The notes beneath the pieces were generated by a model. It saw only the letters and a list, made by a program, of their open reading frames with translations. It was not told the DNA's origin and made no database searches. Of a DNA stretch of 10,714 nucleotides, positions 6,834 through 10,714 are shown piece after piece (positions within the stretch are counted from its first letter, which is position 1; every line of letters begins with the position of its first letter). The stretch comes from Oscillospiraceae bacterium (GTDB lineage Bacteria > Bacillota > Clostridia > Oscillospirales > Ruminococcaceae): positions 1 through 10,714 of the forward strand of contig JAFLUJ010000346.1 of the NCBI GenBank assembly GCA_022511485.1, in the 5' to 3' direction. Position numbers and translations under genes: made by a program.

Positions 6834-7541
6834 ATGTTTAAATTGAAAGATTCACTTTTAAAAAAGACCTGTACAGCAGCTCTTGCTGTTCTGCTTGCGG
6901 CTTCCCTGCTGACAGGATGTAAGGATAATACAAGCGTTGAAGATGAAACAGTCACATCCTCTGAGACAGTCTCACAGACAGATGAGGCCATGGAGTTTTC
7001 AACAGAAACCCGTCCCATTGAAGAAGGAGACGACTATGCAATAAACAAGATAAACAATAAATCTCCAGAGGACGCTCTTCCCGGCGGATATAAGCTGATG
7101 GATTACAGTGAAGAAAATCAGGGAAAGCTTTATGTAAGTGAAAAGTCAAATGTCATAATCCGGGCATACAATTATAATGAGGATCTTCTTGATATGGCAA
7201 CATGGGCAGACAGTGCCTGCGCTGCAATAAGGATCTCAAACATGATGGCTGCCTGTGACACCATTTTTGAAGAACCTAAGGATGTAAAGGTCTGCGGATT
7301 TGACGGTATTTGTTACGACACCGAAATAATCCAGTATCAGTTTTCCAAGACTGAGACCGATGAGAACGGCGAACCGCTTAAAGAAGAGATGTACCGTATA
7401 AGGGGAAGAAACTACTTCTTCTATTCCGAACAGGACGCTTACGTTATTATGTTCACTACAAGGAAAGAAGACTGGGACGAACAGGCTGTGCTGTTCGAGG
7501 AATTTGTAAAGGATCTTGAAGTCACCAAAATAGACTATTGA
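6834..7541 (+). CDS. Lipoprotein of unknown function
   Basis: This 235-residue secreted lipoprotein has a positively charged start (KLKDSLLKK), a hydrophobic helix (13-26) and a lipobox LLTGC with the lipidated Cys at 29. An acidic Ser/Thr/Glu-rich linker follows (about 31-70), then a globular domain (about 75-235) with four Cys. The domain has a GFDGICYDTEIIQYQF strand pattern and a YVIMFTTRKEDWDE segment, loosely like PsbP/DcrB-type lipoproteins; I would not name it on that. The start is uncertain. AAAGG directly abuts ATG 6834, whose other ribosome site (AAGGA, 6818-6822) is 11 bases away. An in-frame TTG at 6843 is eight bases from AAAGGA (6829-6834) and would give MKDSLLKK. Both leave the signal peptide intact. 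The gene follows the kinase-like gene by seven bases and precedes cysE by 45. Confidence 0.88.
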   Translation: MFKLKDSLLKKTCTAALAVLLAASLLTGCKDNTSVEDETVTSSETVSQTDEAMEFSTETRPIEEGDDYAINKINNKSPEDALPGGYKLMDYSEENQGKLYVSEKSNVIIRAYNYNEDLLDMATWADSACAAIRISNMMAACDTIFEEPKDVKVCGFDGICYDTEIIQYQFSKTETDENGEPLKEEMYRIRGRNYFFYSEQDAYVIMFTTRKEDWDEQAVLFEEFVKDLEVTKIDY

Positions 7542-7586
7542 TCGTCATCAACCATTTGAGAAGCAACAGAAAGGGGAGTTTGCCCG

Positions 7587-8252
7587 ATGCTTGACCATAT
7601 AAAGTCTGATATTGAATCCGTCAAAAGACGAGACCCTGCCGCAAGGAGCACTCTTGAAATACTCCTGACCTATTCGGGACTTCATGCAGTGCTTATGTAC
7701 CGTGTTTCCCACTGGTTCTATACGAAAAAGCTTTATACCATTGCAAGATGTATCTCACAGATCGCAAGACTTATCACGGGTATAGAGATACATCCGGGAG
7801 CAAAGATCGGAAAGGGATTTTTTATAGACCACGGCTCGGGAGTTGTGATAGGAGAAACAACTGAAATAGGTGACTACTGTCTTGTCTATCAGGGAGTTAC
7901 TCTGGGAGGTACGGGAAAGGAAAAGGGAAAGCGTCACCCTACTCTCGGAAATAATGTTATGGTAGGCGCAGGAGCAAGAGTTCTCGGACCCTTCAAGGTG
8001 GGGGATAACGCCAAGATAGCCGCCAATGCAGTGGTTCTGGAGGAAGTCCCTCCCAACTGCACCGCTGTAGGAGTTCCGGCAAGGATAGTCCGCAGAAACG
8101 GAAAGAGGGTCAATGACCTTGACCAGATACACATTCCCGACCCTGTTGCACAGGAGCTGTGCGCTCATCTTATCCGCATCGAAAAGCTGGAAAAGCAGAT
8201 CAAGCGTCTCGAAATAGCGGAGATAGGAAACAGGCTCAACGGCGGGAAATAA
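7587..8252 (+). CDS. cysE: Serine O-acetyltransferase
   Basis: This 221-residue cytoplasmic enzyme transfers acetyl from acetyl-CoA to L-serine, giving O-acetylserine for cysteine synthase. After a helical N-terminus come hexapeptide repeats of a left-handed beta-helix (about 65-160). Conserved elements visible are GIEIHPGAKIG (65-75), IDHGSG with catalytic Asp81-His82, the VTLGGTGKEKGKRHP loop (104-118) and VGVPARIV (161-168). It lacks the long N-terminal domain of the enterobacterial enzyme (273 residues), as is usual in Gram-positive bacteria. The C-terminal helix (about 192-212) is rich in Lys, Leu and Glu and could be a short coiled coil. ATG 7587 has AAAGGGGAG about eight bases upstream. 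cysS follows after 15 bp, a long-known Firmicutes pairing. Confidence 0.96.
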   Translation: MLDHIKSDIESVKRRDPAARSTLEILLTYSGLHAVLMYRVSHWFYTKKLYTIARCISQIARLITGIEIHPGAKIGKGFFIDHGSGVVIGETTEIGDYCLVYQGVTLGGTGKEKGKRHPTLGNNVMVGAGARVLGPFKVGDNAKIAANAVVLEEVPPNCTAVGVPARIVRRNGKRVNDLDQIHIPDPVAQELCAHLIRIEKLEKQIKRLEIAEIGNRLNGGK

Positions 8253-8267
8253 ATCAGGAGGATAAAC

Positions 8268-9683
8268 ATGAAGCTCTATAATACATTAACAAGAACAAAG
8301 GACGATTTCAAGCCCCGGTTCGAGGGCAAGGTGTCCATGTATACCTGCGGTCCTACGGTCTACCATTATGCTCATATAGGAAACCTCCGCAGCTATATAA
8401 TGGAGGACGTCCTTGAAAAGTATTTCCGCTTTACAGGATACGACGTAAAGCGCGTCATGAACATAACCGACGTGGGACATCTTTCAAGCGACGGAGACAC
8501 CGGCGACGACAAGATGCTCAAAGGAGCGAAGCGGGAGCATAAGTCCGTTATGGAGATCGCGGAGTTTTACACAAAGGCGTTTTTCGAGGACTGCAAAAAG
8601 CTGAACATCAAAACTCCCGATGTTGTAGAGCCTGCTACCTCCTGCATTGACGAGTTTATCCGTGTTATATCCTCCCTTATTGAAAAGGGATACGCTTACG
8701 AGGCGGGAGGCAATATTTATTTTGACACCTCCAAGCTGAAAAAATATTACGTTTTCAACGATTTCAAGGAGGAGGACTTAGCCGTAGGCGTCCGGGAGGG
8801 CGTCGAGGAGGACTCCAACAAAAGGAACAAGGCGGATTTTGTCCTTTGGTTCACAAAATCCAAGTTTGACGATCAGGAGCTTAAATGGGAAAGTCCCTGG
8901 GGTCTTGGTTATCCCGGCTGGCATATCGAGTGCTCATGCATAAGCATGAAAAATCTCGGGGAATATCTGGACATCCACTGCGGAGGTATCGACAACGCTT
9001 TTCCCCATCATACAAACGAGATCGCTCAAAGCGAAGCATATCTGGGACATGAGTGGTGCAATCATTGGTTCCATGTTCTCCATCTTAATACGGACAACGG
9101 CAAAATGAGCAAGTCCTCCGGAGAGTTCCTCACGGTTTCCCTGCTTGAAGAAAAGGGCTACGATCCGCTGGTGTACAGATTTTTCTGCTTGCAGTCCCAC
9201 TATCGTAAGTCGCTGGTGTTCAGCTATGAAAATCTGGACAACGCCGCGGCGGCTTATGAGAAGCTTGTGGCGAAGATCGTCCCCCTCCTTGAAGGTACGG
9301 GAGACATAGACAAGGAAAAGTACGCAGAGCTGAAAAAGAATTTCACCGACGCTATGGACAACGACCTGAACACGGCTCTTGCAGTCACGGCGGTATATGA
9401 TGTACTTAAAGCGGACGTTTCAAATGCAGCGAAGCTGGCTCTTATAAAGGAGTTTGACAGCGTGCTGTCTCTTGGACTTGTGGAAGCCGCACAGAAGCAG
9501 GCTGAGAAGAGTTCGGGAGCGGGTGAGGAGATTCCCTCGGAAATAGCCGAGCTTTTAGAGCAGAGAAAGGCTGCCCGTAAAGAAAAAAATTTCGCCCTTG
9601 CGGACGAGATAAGAGACAAAATTTCTGCTCTCGGATATGTCGTTACAGAAACAAGAGAGGGAACTAAGGTCACTAAGAAATGA
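8268..9683 (+). CDS. cysS: Cysteinyl-tRNA synthetase
   Basis: This 471-residue class I synthetase attaches cysteine to tRNA-Cys. The ATP-site motifs are HIGN (36-39, the HIGH motif) and KMSKS (279-283). The zinc site that selects cysteine is complete: Cys27, Cys222, His247 and Glu251 within PHHTNE. The CGPTVY, GWHIECS and HCGGID segments are characteristic of CysRS. Length is normal for the family (about 460-480). The C-terminal part has the helical bundle and a terminal EEIPSEIAELLEQRKAARKE segment with an FALADEIRDKISALGY end, as expected. AGGAGG sits eight bases before ATG 8268. The gene is 15 bp after cysE and certainly co-transcribed with it. No T-box leader is visible immediately upstream of cysE or cysS. 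Confidence 0.98.
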   Translation: MKLYNTLTRTKDDFKPRFEGKVSMYTCGPTVYHYAHIGNLRSYIMEDVLEKYFRFTGYDVKRVMNITDVGHLSSDGDTGDDKMLKGAKREHKSVMEIAEFYTKAFFEDCKKLNIKTPDVVEPATSCIDEFIRVISSLIEKGYAYEAGGNIYFDTSKLKKYYVFNDFKEEDLAVGVREGVEEDSNKRNKADFVLWFTKSKFDDQELKWESPWGLGYPGWHIECSCISMKNLGEYLDIHCGGIDNAFPHHTNEIAQSEAYLGHEWCNHWFHVLHLNTDNGKMSKSSGEFLTVSLLEEKGYDPLVYRFFCLQSHYRKSLVFSYENLDNAAAAYEKLVAKIVPLLEGTGDIDKEKYAELKKNFTDAMDNDLNTALAVTAVYDVLKADVSNAAKLALIKEFDSVLSLGLVEAAQKQAEKSSGAGEEIPSEIAELLEQRKAARKEKNFALADEIRDKISALGYVVTETREGTKVTKK

Positions 9684-9689
9684 TATAGC

Positions 9690-9718
9690 CAGTAAGCAGA
9701 AGACCTTTCTGCTTGCTG
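9690..9718 (+). repeat. Hairpin between cysS and the hypothetical gene
   Basis: A 12-bp stem (9690-9701 with 9707-9718, one G-T pair) closes a five-base loop, GACCT. The inner arms AAGCAGAA and TTCTGCTT are perfect. It begins six bases after the cysS stop. No T-run follows, so it is not a standard terminator. It may be a leaky stop, an RNA-processing site that sets different levels of cysS and the next gene, or a mark of gene insertion. Confidence 0.5.
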
Positions 9719-9740
9719 TGGATATGCGGGGAAACAGGTT

Positions 9741-10418
9741 ATGGAAGTACCAAATAGTTTTGACGAAATATTAGACCGTTATGAGCCTATTAAAGAATAT
9801 GCAGTCAGGAATTTTTCAGAATTTAAAAATCGTGCCGATAATGCCGAAGTAATAAAATACGGCACTGATTGTAACGACATAGGCTGCTTGAACCCTAAAT
9901 TTGAACGGGCTATCTGCAAGGCAAGATACGGAAGATATTTAAAGAATAAGCCAGAGGACGGTATTGAATATACGATTTATGCGTTTTCACAGGATATGCA
10001 TCCGCTGCGTGTACGGAAAAGCATTGCTGATGGGAAATATGGTTTTTCTTGCGCAACTTACTATTTTTTTGACTATAACGGCATAACATATGCGTGTCCG
10101 TTTCATGGGGACACGGATGAACCATATATAGGCGGCGAAATATACGTATTTATTTATCATAATGAGCGGCTGACTGAATTTGGATTTTTTGATCGCTCCC
10201 GTGTTCATTTAAAGATTGCTGACTACGATAAATATCCCCGGGTATATTTAACGGTACATGATTTTTTAAGAGATAAAAGACATTATTCACGTAATGAATA
10301 TCAATATCATAAATGGCTCTATGAATATGAAGAGACTTTGAGAGGGAAAATTATTGACCTTAAAATGACCGGCAGTGATACTTTATATAAACGATGGCCT
10401 GAATTTGAGGGGACATAA
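9741..10418 (+). CDS. Hypothetical protein, Tyr- and Cys-rich
   Basis: I do not recognise this 225-residue protein. It has no signal peptide or membrane helix. It is rich in Tyr and other aromatics and has five Cys (44, 49, 59, 104, 119). Two clusters, DCNDIGC (43-49) and CATYYFFDYNGITYACPFHGD (104 to about 124), could be metal or disulfide sites, but no known zinc-binding pattern is complete. The C-terminal third is charged (HDFLRDKRHYSRNEYQYHKWLYEYEE). The ribosome site is weak: GGGG ten bases upstream and AGG three bases upstream of ATG 9741. Base composition is clearly more AT-rich than cysS, with codons such as aat, tat and ata frequent, so it may be a recent arrival. A conserved housekeeping role is unlikely; an immunity-type or accessory protein is possible but unproven. 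Confidence 0.75.
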   Translation: MEVPNSFDEILDRYEPIKEYAVRNFSEFKNRADNAEVIKYGTDCNDIGCLNPKFERAICKARYGRYLKNKPEDGIEYTIYAFSQDMHPLRVRKSIADGKYGFSCATYYFFDYNGITYACPFHGDTDEPYIGGEIYVFIYHNERLTEFGFFDRSRVHLKIADYDKYPRVYLTVHDFLRDKRHYSRNEYQYHKWLYEYEETLRGKIIDLKMTGSDTLYKRWPEFEGT

Positions 10419-10451
10419 GCTTTCGGACTGCCTGAAATATAACTGCACAGC

Positions 10452-10483
10452 AAAAAAGAGCCGCCTTTTGGCAGCTCTTTTTT
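10452..10483. terminator. Bidirectional intrinsic terminator
   Basis: The arms AAAAAAGAGC (10452-10461) and GCTCTTTTTT (10474-10483) pair perfectly. Inside, GCC and GGC extend the stem past one C-A mismatch, with a TTTT loop. T-runs of six occur at the 3' side on both strands. It lies 33 bases after the hypothetical gene's stop and 22 bases after the stop of the convergent GAPDH gene, so it can end both transcripts. Confidence 0.9.
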
Positions 10484-10505
10484 ATTTACTGATTATGAAT
10501 CAGAA

Positions 10506-10714
10506 TTAAAGCTCAGCGAAGTACTTGATAGTTCTTACCATCTGAGATGTGTAGGAGTTCTCATTATCATACCAGGAAACAACCTGTACCTCATAGAGGT
10601 CGTCGGTGATCTTGGAAACCATTGTCTGTGTAGCATCAAAGAGTGAACCGTATCTCATGCCGATAACGTCGGAAGAAACGATCTGATCCTCTGTGTAGCC
10701 GTAGGACTCGGAAG
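10506..10714 (-). CDS. gap: Glyceraldehyde-3-phosphate dehydrogenase, C-terminal 68 residues (partial)
   Basis: Reading the minus strand from the window edge gives 68 codons ending in KYFAEL and TAA (10508-10506). The segment SSDVIGMRYGSLFDATQT and the SWYDNE motif near the end are hallmarks of phosphorylating GAPDH. The Asn in WYDNE contacts the nicotinamide of NAD. The enzyme oxidises glyceraldehyde-3-phosphate to 1,3-bisphosphoglycerate in glycolysis. The start, the NAD-binding domain and the catalytic Cys lie beyond the right edge of the window. The gene is convergent with the cysS set and shares its terminator. The open end at 10714 is due to the window, not a truncation. Confidence 0.95.
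   Translation of the reverse strand, partial: SESYGYTEDQIVSSDVIGMRYGSLFDATQTMVSKITDDLYEVQVVSWYDNENSYTSQMVRTIKYFAEL

Noticed and set aside
1..10714. CRISPR array, tRNA, rRNA or transposase
   Set aside because: No regularly spaced repeats, no cloverleaf or rRNA segment, and no transposase or integrase motif were seen.

Overview
The window looks like chromosomal DNA of a Gram-positive anaerobe of the Clostridia, most likely a Ruminococcus-like member of the Oscillospiraceae. This placement is an inference. It rests on strong AGGAGG-type ribosome binding sites, moderate GC with AT-rich intergenic stretches, a short Gram-positive-type CysE directly upstream of cysS, and an HD-GYP protein of a kind common in gut Clostridia. 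No rRNA, tRNA, CRISPR array, insertion sequence or phage gene was seen.

Left part (about 1-5460, minus strand). A regulated export operon is read leftwards. A perfect-consensus promoter (TTGACA, 17 bp, TATAAT) is bracketed by two near-identical palindromes with ACCGACT/AGTCGGT arms. It drives a TetR-type repressor (4686-5315), a MacB-like ABC ATPase (3905-4678), a two-repeat FtsX-type permease (1594-3903) and, 125 bp further on, a membrane-bound HD-GYP protein (146-1468). The simplest reading is an autorepressed efflux or peptide-stress operon: TetR sits on both palindromes until a ligand releases it. The leader carries a 15-bp perfect hairpin. A 9-bp hairpin also sits exactly on the tetR stop and the ATPase start codon, which suggests translational coupling. 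A GC-rich palindrome (8-44) lies beyond the last gene.

Middle (5461-5689). This AT-rich intergenic region holds an 11-bp inverted repeat and an extended -10 promoter reading rightwards.

Right part (5690-10418, plus strand). Five genes run in one direction with short gaps: a soluble protein that looks like a degenerate histidine kinase, a lipoprotein, serine acetyltransferase (cysE), cysteinyl-tRNA synthetase (cysS) and an unrecognised AT-rich gene rich in Tyr and Cys. CysE makes the cysteine precursor O-acetylserine and CysS charges tRNA-Cys, so that pair links cysteine supply to its use in translation. The job of the two genes before them and the one after them is unknown.

Right edge. A bidirectional intrinsic terminator (10452-10483) separates this set from the convergent 3' end of a glyceraldehyde-3-phosphate dehydrogenase gene, which is cut by the window edge.

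No clearly new multi-gene system is proven. The most unusual items are the stop/start hairpin in the export operon, the kinase-like protein paired with a lipoprotein ahead of cysE-cysS, and the hypothetical gene after cysS.
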